Of a DNA stretch of 64,000 nucleotides, positions 35,834 through 44,550 are shown one piece after another. Origin of the DNA: Microthrixaceae bacterium (GTDB taxonomy: Bacteria > Actinomycetota > Acidimicrobiia > Acidimicrobiales > DATDAH01); contig JACJWK010000004.1 of assembly GCA_020637195.1 (NCBI GenBank), forward strand, positions 124,001 through 188,000. The letters are read 5' to 3'. The position numbers were made by a program, and so were the translations under genes. Within the stretch, counting starts at the first letter, position 1. Each line of letters begins with the position of its first letter. Under the pieces are notes generated by a model. That model did not search any database. It had not been told where the DNA came from and saw nothing but the letters and a program-made list of their open reading frames with translations.

Positions 35834-35894
35834 GTTGGTGGGCCGCCGCCGTTCCTCGTAGCCGTTCGCTGCTCACCGGGCCCGCCGCCGGCGG

Positions 35895-36521
35895 CTACCC
35901 GGCCAGGCCGGGGAACAGGGCGCGGAGGCCGGTGGCGAGGACGCCGAAGGCGATGGCGACCAGGACGATGCCGAAGAGGCGGGTCAGCACCTCCATGCCG
36001 GTGACGCCGAGCCAGCGGGCGACGGGGACGGCGAACACGTAGACGATGCCCGTGAGCACGGCCATCCCGACGCAGATCGCCGCCAGCTCGAGCTGGGCCT
36101 CCACCGCGTTGTTGGCGCTCGACACGGCCACGATGAAGGCGATGGCGCCGCCGCCCACGTTCAGCGGGATGGCGATGGGCACCACCGCCATGGTCCGCCA
36201 GTGGTGCTCGGGGTCGACGTCGGGGGAGGGCCCGGGCAGGCCGTGACCCGCGACCATGGTCATCCCCGTGACGAGCAGGATGAGCCCGCCCGCGGACTGC
36301 AGCATGGGGACGGTGACGCCGAGGAGGCTCATCACCCGCTCGCCCACGAACACGACCGCGACCATGGCGAGGGCCATGGCCACGGCGGCCCGCAGCGCCA
36401 CCCGCCGCTGGGTCGCCGGCGGCAGCGTGCGGGTGTAGGACACGAACGCGCCGACGGTCGTGGGTGGGCTCTGGATGGCGAACAGGCCCGTGGCGAACAG
36501 CAGCAGGTCGTGGCCGGTCAC
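35895..36521 (-). CDS. MarC-family integral membrane protein
   Basis: A 208-residue protein with six predicted helices. It shows the family's internal-repeat pattern: GLFAIQSPPTTVGAF near the start and VVPIAIPLNVGGGAIAFIV in the second half. Despite the name, MarC proteins are not proven resistance determinants and their transport substrate is unknown. The first repeat usually reads N-P-x-G; here it is QSPPTTVG, a deviation. It diverges from the DUF3152 gene over 149 bases. Confidence 0.85.
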   Translation of the reverse strand: MTGHDLLLFATGLFAIQSPPTTVGAFVSYTRTLPPATQRRVALRAAVAMALAMVAVVFVGERVMSLLGVTVPMLQSAGGLILLVTGMTMVAGHGLPGPSPDVDPEHHWRTMAVVPIAIPLNVGGGAIAFIVAVSSANNAVEAQLELAAICVGMAVLTGIVYVFAVPVARWLGVTGMEVLTRLFGIVLVAIAFGVLATGLRALFPGLAG

Positions 36522-36624
36522 CGACGTTGGCTACCACGCCGGCCGGACCGGCGCCCGAGGCGGGGGGCGGGCCCGCCCGCCGGCGCCCCCGACCTGGGGG
36601 TCGTCACCGACACCGCCGACCCGC

Positions 36625-36630
36625 TAGGTT
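36625..36630 (+). promoter_or_regulatory. Candidate -10 box (TAGGTT) for the DUF3152 gene
   Basis: TAGGTT lies 40 bases before the chosen GTG start, giving a leader of about 33 bases with a ribosome-binding site (CGGGAG, 36657-36662). This is a conventional arrangement, unlike the leaderless cases elsewhere in the window. Confidence 0.35.
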
Positions 36631-36670
36631 CGCCGGCGGAGTCGGGGCAGCGCGTTCGGGAGCAGTCGCC

Positions 36671-37426
36671 GTGGGACATCGAGCACGAGTGGCGGTCGCG
36701 GGCGTGCTGACGCTGCTCGCCGTCGCCTACCTCGTGGTCGACCTGGGGGCCGACGCCGGGGACGACGACGCGGTCGCCGAGGCCGAGCCGCAGGCGCAGG
36801 AGGCGGCGGGAGCGGTCGCGACGACCACGCCGTCGAGCTCGGTCCCGTCGGGACGGGGTGTGTCCACGGTGGCCGCGCCCGACCGCGCCGGTGTGACGCT
36901 CCCGGTCGGCCCGGTGGGGGAGTTCCTCCCCGCCGCCACCTCGGGAGGCACCGTGGGCACGGGCCCGGTGCGCACCTACGACGTCGAGGTGGAGGCCGCC
37001 ACGGGCGTCGACCCGGTGGGCTTCGCCGGGGCGGTCGAGGCGATCCTGGCCGATCCCCGCAGCTGGATCGCCGACGGGTCCGTCGCCTTCCAGCGGGTTC
37101 CCGAGGGCGGGTCCTTCACCGTCACGCTCGCCACCCCGCCCACCACCGACCAGATCTGCCTGCCGCTCAACACCGCCGGCATCCTGTCGTGCCGCGAGGG
37201 CGATCGCGTGATCATCAACCTCACCCGCTGGCTCGAGGGCACCACCGACTGGGACGGGTCGCTCGAGGACTACCGCGCCATGGTGATCAACCACGAGGTG
37301 GGCCACGCCCTGGGCCACGGCCACCTGGGCTGTCCCGGCCCGGGACAGCTCGCCCCGGTGATGATGCAGCAGACGAAGGGCCTCGACGGGTGCGTGGGCA
37401 ACCCGTGGCCCTTCCCCGGCCCGTAG
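36671..37426 (+). CDS. Secreted zinc metalloprotease-like protein (DUF3152)
   Basis: A 251-residue protein with a signal or anchor helix (VAVAGVLTLLAVAYLVVDL, about residues 7-25), an Ala/Glu/Thr-rich linker to about 90, and a DUF3152 domain. The domain ends in the zincin motif INHEVGHALGHGH (about 206-218), with Cys pairs around it (CLPLNTAGILSC, GCPGPG and DGCVGNP) that could form disulfides. The extended HExGH...H motif suits a metzincin-like protease, but no activity is established for DUF3152. The GTG at 36671 has CGGGAG 8 bases upstream, and this shorter start avoids overlap with marC. Confidence 0.85.
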   Translation: MGHRARVAVAGVLTLLAVAYLVVDLGADAGDDDAVAEAEPQAQEAAGAVATTTPSSSVPSGRGVSTVAAPDRAGVTLPVGPVGEFLPAATSGGTVGTGPVRTYDVEVEAATGVDPVGFAGAVEAILADPRSWIADGSVAFQRVPEGGSFTVTLATPPTTDQICLPLNTAGILSCREGDRVIINLTRWLEGTTDWDGSLEDYRAMVINHEVGHALGHGHLGCPGPGQLAPVMMQQTKGLDGCVGNPWPFPGP

Positions 37427-37467
37427 GCGGGCGCCGAGCCGGGTCCCGGGCGGGGGGCGGCCGACCG

Positions 37468-37473
37468 TAAGAT
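37468..37473 (+). promoter_or_regulatory. Candidate -10 box (TAAGAT) for proS
   Basis: TAAGAT ends 6 bases before the proS ATG, predicting a leaderless mRNA; no ribosome-binding site is visible upstream of the ATG. Confidence 0.45.
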
Positions 37474-37479
37474 CGCCGG

Positions 37480-38892
37480 ATGGCCAAGCCTCCCGTGTTG
37501 ACCCCCCAGAGCGAGGACTTCCCGCGCTGGTACCAGGACGTGATCGCCAAGGCCGAGCTGGCCGACAACGGGCCCGTGCGCGGCACCATGGTCATCCGTC
37601 CGTACGGGTACGGGCTGTGGGAGCGCATGCAGGCCGAGGTCGACCGCCGGATCAAGGCGGCCGGGGCCGACAACGCCTACTTCCCGCTGTTCATCCCCAT
37701 GGAGTACTTCCAGCGCGAGGCCGAGCACGTCGAGGGCTTCAGCCCCGAGCTGGCCGTGGTCACCGTGGGCGGCGGCAAGGAGCTCGAGGAGCCCGTGGCC
37801 ATCCGCCCCACGAGCGAGACCGTCATCAACTCGTACTTCTCGAAGTGGATCCAGAGCTACCGCGACCTGCCGCTGTGCGTGAACAACTGGTCCAACGTCG
37901 TGCGCTGGGAGCTGCGCCCCCGCCTGTTCCTGCGCACCACCGAGTTCCTCTGGCAGGAGGGCCACACCTGCCACGCCACCTACGAGGACGCGCGGGACTA
38001 CGCCCGTCGCATCCTGTTCGACGTCTACGCCGACGTGATGGTCAACGTGCTCGCCGTCCCGGTCCTGCTCGGCCCGAAGACCGCGTCCGAGCGGTTCGCC
38101 GGTGCCATCAACACGCTGGCCTGCGAGGCGATGATGCGCGACGGCAAGGCGCTCCAGATGGGCACGAGCCACGAGCTGGGCCAGAACTTCGCGAAGGCCT
38201 TCGACGTCACCTTCCTCGACGCCGCGGGCGACCAGGTGCACGCCTGGCAGACGTCGTGGGGCGTCTCCACGCGGATGGTGGGCGGCATGATCATGACCCA
38301 CGGCGACGATCGCGGCCTGCGCGTCCCGCCGGTCCTCGCCCCGATCCAGGCGGTCGTCCTCGCCGTGCGCGACGAGCCGGAGGTGCTCGAGCGCACCGCG
38401 GCGCTCGCGGCCGAGCTGGCCGACCAGGGCATCCGGGTCGAGCTCGACCACCGGGTCGACCTGTCGTTCGGCCGCCGCGCCACCGACTGGGAGATCAAGG
38501 GCGTCCCGGTCCGCGTCGAGGTCGGCCCGCGCGACCTGGCCGAGGGCAACGCCACGCTCGTCGAGCGCTGGGACGGGGCCAAGAGCCCCGTGCACCTCGA
38601 CGGTGTCGCCACCGCGGTGCTCGCCGCCCTCGACTCGGGCCAGGCCAACCTGGTGCGTGAGGCCACCGAGTTCCGCGACGCCCACACGGTCGAGGTCGCG
38701 ACCGTCGACGAGGCCATCGAGGCCGGGGCCACCGGGTTCGCGCGCGTCCCGTGGTCGGCGGTCGGGACCGACGGCGAGGCCCGCCTCGGCGAGCACGCCA
38801 TCACGGTGCGGTGCCTCCAGCGACCCGACGGCGGGTTCCCCGAGTCCGCCGACGAGCCCGACCTCGTCGCCGTCGTCGGCCGCTCGTACTAG
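37480..38892 (+). CDS. proS: Prolyl-tRNA synthetase, archaeal/eukaryotic-like form
   Basis: A 470-residue class II synthetase charging tRNA-Pro. Motif 1 area is NAYFPLFIPMEYF, motif 2 is RWELRPRLFLRTTEFLWQEGHT, motif 3 is GVSTRMVGGMIMTHGDDRGL, and the anticodon-binding domain follows (VRVEVGPRDLAEGNATLVER). The short form without an editing insertion and the TTEFLWQEGHT motif mark the ProRS type shared with archaea and eukaryotes, as in many actinobacteria. It stands upstream of the rimP-nusA operon. Confidence 0.96.
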   Translation: MAKPPVLTPQSEDFPRWYQDVIAKAELADNGPVRGTMVIRPYGYGLWERMQAEVDRRIKAAGADNAYFPLFIPMEYFQREAEHVEGFSPELAVVTVGGGKELEEPVAIRPTSETVINSYFSKWIQSYRDLPLCVNNWSNVVRWELRPRLFLRTTEFLWQEGHTCHATYEDARDYARRILFDVYADVMVNVLAVPVLLGPKTASERFAGAINTLACEAMMRDGKALQMGTSHELGQNFAKAFDVTFLDAAGDQVHAWQTSWGVSTRMVGGMIMTHGDDRGLRVPPVLAPIQAVVLAVRDEPEVLERTAALAAELADQGIRVELDHRVDLSFGRRATDWEIKGVPVRVEVGPRDLAEGNATLVERWDGAKSPVHLDGVATAVLAALDSGQANLVREATEFRDAHTVEVATVDEAIEAGATGFARVPWSAVGTDGEARLGEHAITVRCLQRPDGGFPESADEPDLVAVVGRSY

Positions 38893-38960
38893 TCGCCGCT
38901 CGGCGGCGCGTCGCCGCCCGTCGCGTCCGTCGCCCCGGAGTGTTCGCGAGGGCGTTCCGC

Positions 38961-38966
38961 TATACT
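38961..38966 (+). promoter_or_regulatory. Strong -10 box (TATACT) for the rimP-nusA-infB operon
   Basis: TATACT, close to consensus, is in an unusually AT-rich stretch for this genome. Transcription would begin near 38973 and give a leader of about 80 bases before rimP that contains the hairpin at 38997-39021. The -35 area (GGAGTG/GAGTGT) is weak. Confidence 0.6.
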
Positions 38967-38996
38967 TTGCCCGTCTTTCGTTCGAGTTTGTCCGAC

Positions 38997-39021
38997 AAGG
39001 CGTGGGCTCGGCCCACGCCTT
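38997..39021 (+). terminator. Terminator-like hairpin (attenuator candidate) in the rimP leader
   Basis: AAGGCGTGGGC (38997-39007) pairs perfectly with GCCCACGCCTT (39011-39021) around a 3-base loop and is followed by TGGTTTCTCT. It lies after the TATACT promoter and before the ribosome-binding site of rimP (GGGAGG), so it would act on the operon's own transcript. Attenuators ahead of rimP/nusA operons are known in other bacteria. It could instead end readthrough from proS. Confidence 0.6.
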
Positions 39022-39051
39022 TGGTTTCTCTCCAGGGAGGTGGGTGCGCGC

Positions 39052-39588
39052 ATGAGCTCCGTCGATCGCCTGCGCGCGCTCGTCGTTCCCCTGGTCGAGG
39101 ACCGCGGCCTCGAGCTGTACGACCTCGAGCAGTCCGGGAGCACGCTCCAGGTGCTGGTGTCGCGCCCGGGCGGGGTCGACCTCGAGGCGCTCAGCGAGCT
39201 CAGTCGGGCCGTCTCGCGCACGCTCGACGAGCACGACCCCATCCCCGGTCGGTACGTGCTCGAGGTGTCGAGCCCCGGGCTCGAGCGGCCGCTGCGCCGG
39301 CCGGACCACTACCGCGGTGCCGTCGGCGCCGTGGTGTCGATCAAGACCGTCGCCGGCACCGAGGGTGACCGCCGCGCCCGCGGGGTCCTGCTCGACGCCG
39401 ACGACGAGGCCGCCACCGTCGCCCTCGACGGTGGCGGCGAGCGCCGAATCGACTACCGGGACGTCGAGCGGGCCCGCACGGTCTTCGAGTGGGATGCCAC
39501 GTCGAAGGCCGATGCCAGGGCCCGCCGGGCGCCCGGCCCCACCACTGGCGAGGCCGTCACGGCCGCCGATCCGAGGAGCGGGACATGA
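39052..39588 (+). CDS. rimP: Ribosome maturation factor RimP
   Basis: A 178-residue factor for 30S assembly. The N-terminal domain (RLRALVVPLVEDRGLELYDLE, ISRPGG-like VLVSRPGGVDLEAL) is followed by VLEVSSPGLERPLRRPDHY and an SH3-like domain. About 25 residues of Arg/Ala/Pro-rich tail follow. I choose the ATG at 39052; the in-frame GTG at 39040 touches the Shine-Dalgarno sequence. The stop overlaps nusA at ATGA. Confidence 0.94.
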   Translation: MSSVDRLRALVVPLVEDRGLELYDLEQSGSTLQVLVSRPGGVDLEALSELSRAVSRTLDEHDPIPGRYVLEVSSPGLERPLRRPDHYRGAVGAVVSIKTVAGTEGDRRARGVLLDADDEAATVALDGGGERRIDYRDVERARTVFEWDATSKADARARRAPGPTTGEAVTAADPRSGT

Positions 39589-41003
39589 GTGAAGCCAACC
39601 CCGAGATGATGGACGCCCTGAACGCCCTGGCGCTCGACAAGGGCATCTCCGTCGACGTGCTGTTCGGCGCCCTCGCCGACGCCCTCGAGTCCGCCTACAA
39701 GCGGATGCCCGAGGCGCACGAGTACGCCTGGGTCACGATCGACCCCGACAGCTTCGAGATCCGGGTCCTCGCCCAGGAGCTCGACGAGGAGGGCGAGCCC
39801 GTCGGCGAGGAGTTCGACGTCACGCCCGACGACTTCGGGCGCATCGCGGCCCAGACCGCCAAGCAGGTGATGCTCCAGCGGATCCGCGAGGCCGAGCGCG
39901 AGATGAAGTACGAGGAGTACGCCGGGCGCGAGGGCGACATCGTCACCGGCATCATCCAACAGAGCGACTCCCGCTACACCCTGCTCGACCTCGGCCGGGT
40001 CGAGGCCCTCCTGCCCCAGGCCGAGCAGGTCCCCTACGAGCGCCCCGAGGCCAACACGCGGGTGAAGGCCTACATCGTCGAGGTCCGCAAGACGGCGAAG
40101 GGCCCCCAGATCGTGGTCAGCCGCACGCACCCGGGGCTCATCAAGCGGCTCTTCGAGCTCGAGGTGCCCGAGATCGCCGACGGCGTCGTCGAGATCAAGG
40201 CGTGTGCCCGCGAGCCCGGGCACCGCACCAAGATCGCGGTGTGGTCCAACGACGCCAACGTCGACCCGGTGGGCGCCTGCGTCGGCGCGCGCGGGGCGCG
40301 GGTGCGCATGGTGGTCAACGAGTTGCGGGGCGAGAAGATCGACATCGTGCCGTTCTCGGACGAGCCCGCCGAGCTGGTGATGAAGGCGCTGTCCCCCGCC
40401 AAGGTGAAAGAGGTGCGCCTCGACGACGAGACCGGCACGGCCGAGGTGATCGTGCCCGACTACCAGCTGTCGCTGGCCATCGGCAAGGAGGGCCAGAACG
40501 CCCGGCTCGCGGCGCGCCTGACCGGTTGGCGGGTCGACATCAAGAGCGAGACCCAGCTCGCCGAGGAGGAGGCCTACGCCTCCGAGGAGTGGGCCGAGGG
40601 CGAGTGGATCACCGATCCCGAGACCGGCGAGCAGATGTGGCAGCCCGCCGAGGGCGGCCCGGCGCTCAGCGCCGAGGAGTGGGAGGCCGGCGACGCCGAC
40701 GAGGCTGCGGAGGGCGCCGAGGACGCCGACGCCTCCGACGCCGATGCCGAGGATGCCGACGCCGAAGGTGCCGACGCCGAGGGTGCCGAGGACGAGGCGT
40801 CTGGCGGCCAGGCCGACACCGACGACGCCGAGGTCCCGGCGGGGTCGACCGGCGAAGGCGACGCCGACGATCTCGCCGACGAGCTGGTGGACGAGGCCGC
40901 GGGCGACGAGATCGAGGACGCGGTCGAGGACGCGATCGAAGACTCGATCGAAGACGCCGACGCCGACGCCGACGCCGGCACCGACGCCGAGCCGGAGGCC
41001 TGA
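39585..41003 (+). CDS. nusA: Transcription termination/antitermination factor NusA
   Basis: A 472-residue NusA that binds RNA polymerase and nascent RNA. The N-terminal polymerase-binding domain (1-125), S1 domain (GDIVTGIIQQSDSRYTLLDL) and KH domains (DPVGACVGARGARVRMVV; LSLAIGKEGQNARLAARLTG) are in order. After about residue 340 comes a very acidic tail of some 130 residues made largely of Asp/Ala/Glu repeats such as DADAEDADAEG. The acidic tail replaces the C-terminal acidic repeats of enterobacterial NusA, though it is low-complexity. It starts inside the rimP stop. Confidence 0.96.
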   Translation: MSEANPEMMDALNALALDKGISVDVLFGALADALESAYKRMPEAHEYAWVTIDPDSFEIRVLAQELDEEGEPVGEEFDVTPDDFGRIAAQTAKQVMLQRIREAEREMKYEEYAGREGDIVTGIIQQSDSRYTLLDLGRVEALLPQAEQVPYERPEANTRVKAYIVEVRKTAKGPQIVVSRTHPGLIKRLFELEVPEIADGVVEIKACAREPGHRTKIAVWSNDANVDPVGACVGARGARVRMVVNELRGEKIDIVPFSDEPAELVMKALSPAKVKEVRLDDETGTAEVIVPDYQLSLAIGKEGQNARLAARLTGWRVDIKSETQLAEEEAYASEEWAEGEWITDPETGEQMWQPAEGGPALSAEEWEAGDADEAAEGAEDADASDADAEDADAEGADAEGAEDEASGGQADTDDAEVPAGSTGEGDADDLADELVDEAAGDEIEDAVEDAIEDSIEDADADADAGTDAEPEA

Positions 41004-41041
41004 TCCTGGTCCACCCGACCCCTGCGTCTCGTCCCGCGCCC

Positions 41042-41329
41042 GTGCGCACGTGCATCGGGTGTCGGCGCGCCACCACGCCGGCCGAACTGGTGCGGGTGGT
41101 GCGCCGGGTCGACGGAACCCTGGCCGTCGGTCGTACACTGGCGGGTCGGGGCGCCTGGCTGTGCGCCGGTTCCGTCGCCTGCGTCGAGCAGGCCCGGAGC
41201 CGGGGAGCGTTCGGGAGAGCCCTGCGAGGCCCGGTCAGCGAGGCCGCCCTCGACACCCTCACCGCCGAGCTGCTGCCCGGCGCAGCAGCATCGCTTTCGT
41301 GCCGCCGGGAACGGCCGCGCGAGGATTGA
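41042..41329 (+). CDS. ylxR: YlxR family RNA-binding protein (DUF448)
   Basis: A 95-residue YlxR. The core VRTCIGCRRATTPAELVRVV, GRGAWLC and the A-x-x-RALRG-like stretch (GAFGRALRGPVSE) match the family, which has a positively charged RNA-binding surface. The open frame extends back to the end of nusA without a good start codon, so I place it at GTG 41042 just before the conserved core; a CTG-type start nearer nusA is possible. It sits between nusA and infB as usual. Confidence 0.85.
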   Translation: MRTCIGCRRATTPAELVRVVRRVDGTLAVGRTLAGRGAWLCAGSVACVEQARSRGAFGRALRGPVSEAALDTLTAELLPGAAASLSCRRERPRED

Positions 41330-41360
41330 CCGAAGCAATCGAAAGGCTGAGAGAACCCCA

Positions 41361-44234
41361 GTGGCGTCAAGTATCCGCGTGTACGAGCTGGCACGAGAGC
41401 TCGGGCTCACCAACAAGGAGACGCTCGACCTCTGCGACGCGCTCGGGATCGGGGTCAAGAGCCACTCGTCGAGCGTGGTCGAGGCCCAGGCCGACCGCGT
41501 CCGCCGCAAGGCCGAGCGCGAGGGGCTGATCCGGGAGTCCCAGCCCGAGGAGCCGCCCGCCGACAAGCCGGTCTCCAAGACGGCCAAGGCCAAGGCCGCC
41601 AGCAAGGCGACGAAGGCGACCAAGAAGGCCAAGAAGCCCGCCGATGCCGAGGCCGGCGAGCCCGCCGCCGAGGAGGCGCCGGCCAAGAAGGCGCCCGCCA
41701 AGAAGGCCGCCGCGAAGAAGGCCGCCGCCACGACCGCCGACGAGGAGCCGACCCCGCCCCCGGCCGCCGCCGAGGCTCAGGACGAGCCGGCGCAGGAGCC
41801 GGCCGCTCCGGCCGCCGAGGCTCCCGCCGACGATGCGCCCGCCCCCCGCCGAGCCCGCAGGCGCCGGCGGCGCTGCGGCGCGTCGTGCGCTCGAGCGGCA
41901 GCGAGCACCCGCCCGGCGCGAGGACGGCGCAGGGAGCCGCCACCAGCCCCGCCCCGCGCGCCCAGGGCCGACCTCGCCGCCCGCCTCCGTCACGGCGCCG
42001 CCGCCGCGAGCCGCGCCCGCCCTGCCCGCCGCGAGGCCGCCCGCCGCCGCCGGCGACACCGCGCCAGCGGCTCCGGCCGCGTCAGGCCCGAAGGCGCCCG
42101 CCCGGCCCGTCTCGCCGAGCAGCAAGCCCATCCGCCCCGCCCGGCCCGGTCTCCCGGTCGGGCAAGCCCATCCCCCCCCCCCGGCCAGGGTAGCAGCCCG
42201 CCCCGCCGCAGCCCGCCCGAGCGGCGGCCCCCCGCCCGGCGGCGGTGCCGGCCGTCCCGTCCCCCCATGGGCGGGCCCCGCCAGTCGGTGCCGGGCGCCG
42301 GGCCGGCTCCCGGTCGCCCCGGTGGCGGTCGGGGCGGCCCCCAGCAGCGCCCGCCCCGCCGGCGCAAGGGTCGTCGTCGTCGCAGCCGTGAGGAGCTGCA
42401 GCCGATCGACATGCCGGTGTACACGCCCACCGACGCCGCGGTGCCCGAGGGCACCGTGGTCATCGAGCGGGCCACCACCCCGATCGAGCTCGGTCCCAAG
42501 CTGAACCGCACCGCGGCCGACGTGGTGCGCTTCCTCATGCAGCAGGGCGAGATGGTCACCGCCACGCAGTCGCTGTCGGACGACATGATCGAGCTCTTCG
42601 CCGCCGAGATCGGTGCCGAGATCCGCCTCGTCGACCCGGGCGAGGAGCAGGAGGTCGAGCTCCAGAAGCTGCTCATGCTCCCCGACGACGAAGGCGACGA
42701 CGAGGTCGACGCCGACGAGCGCCCGCCGGTCATCACGGTCATGGGCCACGTCGACCACGGCAAGACCAAGCTGCTCGACCGCATCCGGCAGGCCAACGTC
42801 GTCGAGGGCGAGGCCGGCGGGATCACCCAGCACATCGGGGCCTACCAGGTCGACCACGACGGCCGGCCCATCACCTTCATCGACACGCCGGGCCACGAGG
42901 CCTTCACCGCCATGCGGTCCCGGGGTGCCAACGCCACCGACATCGTGGTGCTGGTGGTGGCGGCCGACGACGGCGTGATGCCCCAGACCCTCGAGGCCCT
43001 CGACCACGCCCGGGCCGCCGAGGTGCCCATCGTGGTGGCCATCAACAAGATCGACCGCGAGAACGCCGACGCCACCAAGGTGATGACCCAGCTCAGCGAG
43101 CGGGGCCTCACCCCCGAGGAGTGGAGCGGCGACACCGTCATGGTGCCGGTCTCGGCCATGACGGGCGAGGGCGTCGACGACCTCCTCGAGAACCTGCTGG
43201 TGGTCGCCGAGGTCGAGGATCTCAAGGCCAGCGCCGACGGACGGGCCCAGGGCGTCGTGCTCGAGGCCAACCTCGACACCGGTCGCGGCCCCGTGGCCAC
43301 GGTCCTGGTGCAGCGGGGCACCCTCAAGGTCGGTGACCCTCTCGTGGCCGGCGCCACCTGGGGCCGCGTGCGGGCCCTCATCGACGACACCGGTGCGCAG
43401 GTCAAAGAGGCCGGCCCGTCCACCCCGGTCCAGGTCCTCGGCCTGTCCGACGTGGCCGCGGCGGGCGACGACTTCGTGGTCGCTCCCGACGAGAAGACGG
43501 CCCGCAACGTGGCCGACACCCGCGAGCACTGGCAGCGGGTGGCCAACATCGGCCGTGAGGCCCACGCGATGAGCGGCGGGGCCAAGCTCGAGGACATCTT
43601 CGAGCAGATCCAGGCCGGCGAGCCCGCCACGTTGAACCTCATCGTCAAGGCCGACGTGAACGGCTCGCTCGAGGCGCTCACCGGCAGCCTCAAGAAGCTC
43701 GAGCGCGACGAGGTGAAGCTCTCGTTCGTGCTGCGCGGCGTCGGCGGGATCACCATCTCCGACGTCGAGCTGGCCCAGGCCTCGGACGCCACCATCATCG
43801 GCTTCAACGTCCGGCCGGACCGCAAGGCCCGCGAGCTCGCCGAGCACGAGGGCGTCGAGATCCGGACCTACGAGGTCATCTACCAGGTGCTCGAGGACAT
43901 CGAGAACGCGATGGTGGGCATGCTCGAGCCGGAGTTCGAGGAGGTCGTCACCGGCGAGGCCGAGGTGCGCGAGATCTTCCGGGTCCCCCGCATCGGGGCC
44001 ATCGCCGGCTGCTTCGTGCAGAACGGCACCATCACCCGGGGATCCAAGGTCCGCTTCCTGCGCGAGGGCACCATCATCTGGAAGGGCGCCATCGCGTCCC
44101 TGCGCCGCTTCAAAGACGACGTCCGCGAGGTGGCCTCGGGCTTCGAGTGCGGCATCGGGCTGTCGGACTTCCAGGATCTCAAGCCGGGCGACATCATCGA
44201 GACCTACGAGGAGCGGGAGATCCCGCGCTCGTAG
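41361..44234 (+). CDS. infB: Translation initiation factor IF-2
   Basis: A 957-residue IF-2, the GTPase that places initiator tRNA on the ribosome. The N-terminal IF2_N helix motif (IRVYELARELGLTNKETLDL) is followed by an Ala/Lys/Pro/Arg linker to about 345, a second IF2_N-like segment, and the GTPase: VMGHVDHGKTKLLDRIR (about 463), DTPGHEAFTAMR, NKIDRE. Domains II-IV end GDIIETYEEREI. The linker between 41835 and 42270 is suspicious: in the reading frame it becomes Arg-rich and irregular, whereas the other frames look more like an IF-2 linker, and an 11-base C run lies at 42172-42182. Paired indels are likely; no stop results. It starts with GTG. Confidence 0.95.
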   Translation: MASSIRVYELARELGLTNKETLDLCDALGIGVKSHSSSVVEAQADRVRRKAEREGLIRESQPEEPPADKPVSKTAKAKAASKATKATKKAKKPADAEAGEPAAEEAPAKKAPAKKAAAKKAAATTADEEPTPPPAAAEAQDEPAQEPAAPAAEAPADDAPAPRRARRRRRRCGASCARAAASTRPARGRRREPPPAPPRAPRADLAARLRHGAAAASRARPARREAARRRRRHRASGSGRVRPEGARPARLAEQQAHPPRPARSPGRASPSPPPGQGSSPPRRSPPERRPPARRRCRPSRPPMGGPRQSVPGAGPAPGRPGGGRGGPQQRPPRRRKGRRRRSREELQPIDMPVYTPTDAAVPEGTVVIERATTPIELGPKLNRTAADVVRFLMQQGEMVTATQSLSDDMIELFAAEIGAEIRLVDPGEEQEVELQKLLMLPDDEGDDEVDADERPPVITVMGHVDHGKTKLLDRIRQANVVEGEAGGITQHIGAYQVDHDGRPITFIDTPGHEAFTAMRSRGANATDIVVLVVAADDGVMPQTLEALDHARAAEVPIVVAINKIDRENADATKVMTQLSERGLTPEEWSGDTVMVPVSAMTGEGVDDLLENLLVVAEVEDLKASADGRAQGVVLEANLDTGRGPVATVLVQRGTLKVGDPLVAGATWGRVRALIDDTGAQVKEAGPSTPVQVLGLSDVAAAGDDFVVAPDEKTARNVADTREHWQRVANIGREAHAMSGGAKLEDIFEQIQAGEPATLNLIVKADVNGSLEALTGSLKKLERDEVKLSFVLRGVGGITISDVELAQASDATIIGFNVRPDRKARELAEHEGVEIRTYEVIYQVLEDIENAMVGMLEPEFEEVVTGEAEVREIFRVPRIGAIAGCFVQNGTITRGSKVRFLREGTIIWKGAIASLRRFKDDVREVASGFECGIGLSDFQDLKPGDIIETYEEREIPRS

Positions 44235-44258
44235 CCGTCGCAACCCGAGGTCGCGGCC

Positions 44259-44549
44259 ATGCACGTCCTCGCTCTCTCCGTGGAGCTCCACCTGCCCGAG
44301 TGCCGCAGCCTCAAGGCCAAGCGGTCGGTGCTGAAGCCCGTGACCGAGGGCGCCCGCCGGCGCTTCGGCGTCGCGGTGGCCGAGACCGCGCACCAGAACA
44401 CCTGGCAGCGGGCGGCCGTCGGTGTGGCGGTCGTGTCCGCCACGCCCCGCCACGCCGAGGAGGTGATCGACGAGGTGGAGCGATTCATCTGGTCGCATCC
44501 CGACGTGCAGGTGCTGTCCGCTACCCGCTCCTGGATGGAGGTCGACTGA
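44259..44549 (+). CDS. ylxP: YlxP-family protein (DUF503)
   Basis: A 96-residue DUF503 protein, starting MHVLALSVELHLPECRSLKAKRSVLKPV and containing AVAETAHQNTWQRAAVGVAVVSA. It has a ferredoxin-like fold and lies between infB and rbfA in many bacteria. Its activity is unknown, though the setting suggests a role near ribosome assembly. It ends one base before rbfA. Confidence 0.9.
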   Translation: MHVLALSVELHLPECRSLKAKRSVLKPVTEGARRRFGVAVAETAHQNTWQRAAVGVAVVSATPRHAEEVIDEVERFIWSHPDVQVLSATRSWMEVD

Positions 44550-44550
44550 C

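Noticed and set aside
40680..40990. Repetitive GAC/GCC stretch that looks like a DNA repeat array
   Set aside because: It encodes the Asp/Ala/Glu tail of NusA in frame; there is no spacer pattern, so it is not a CRISPR or satellite array.
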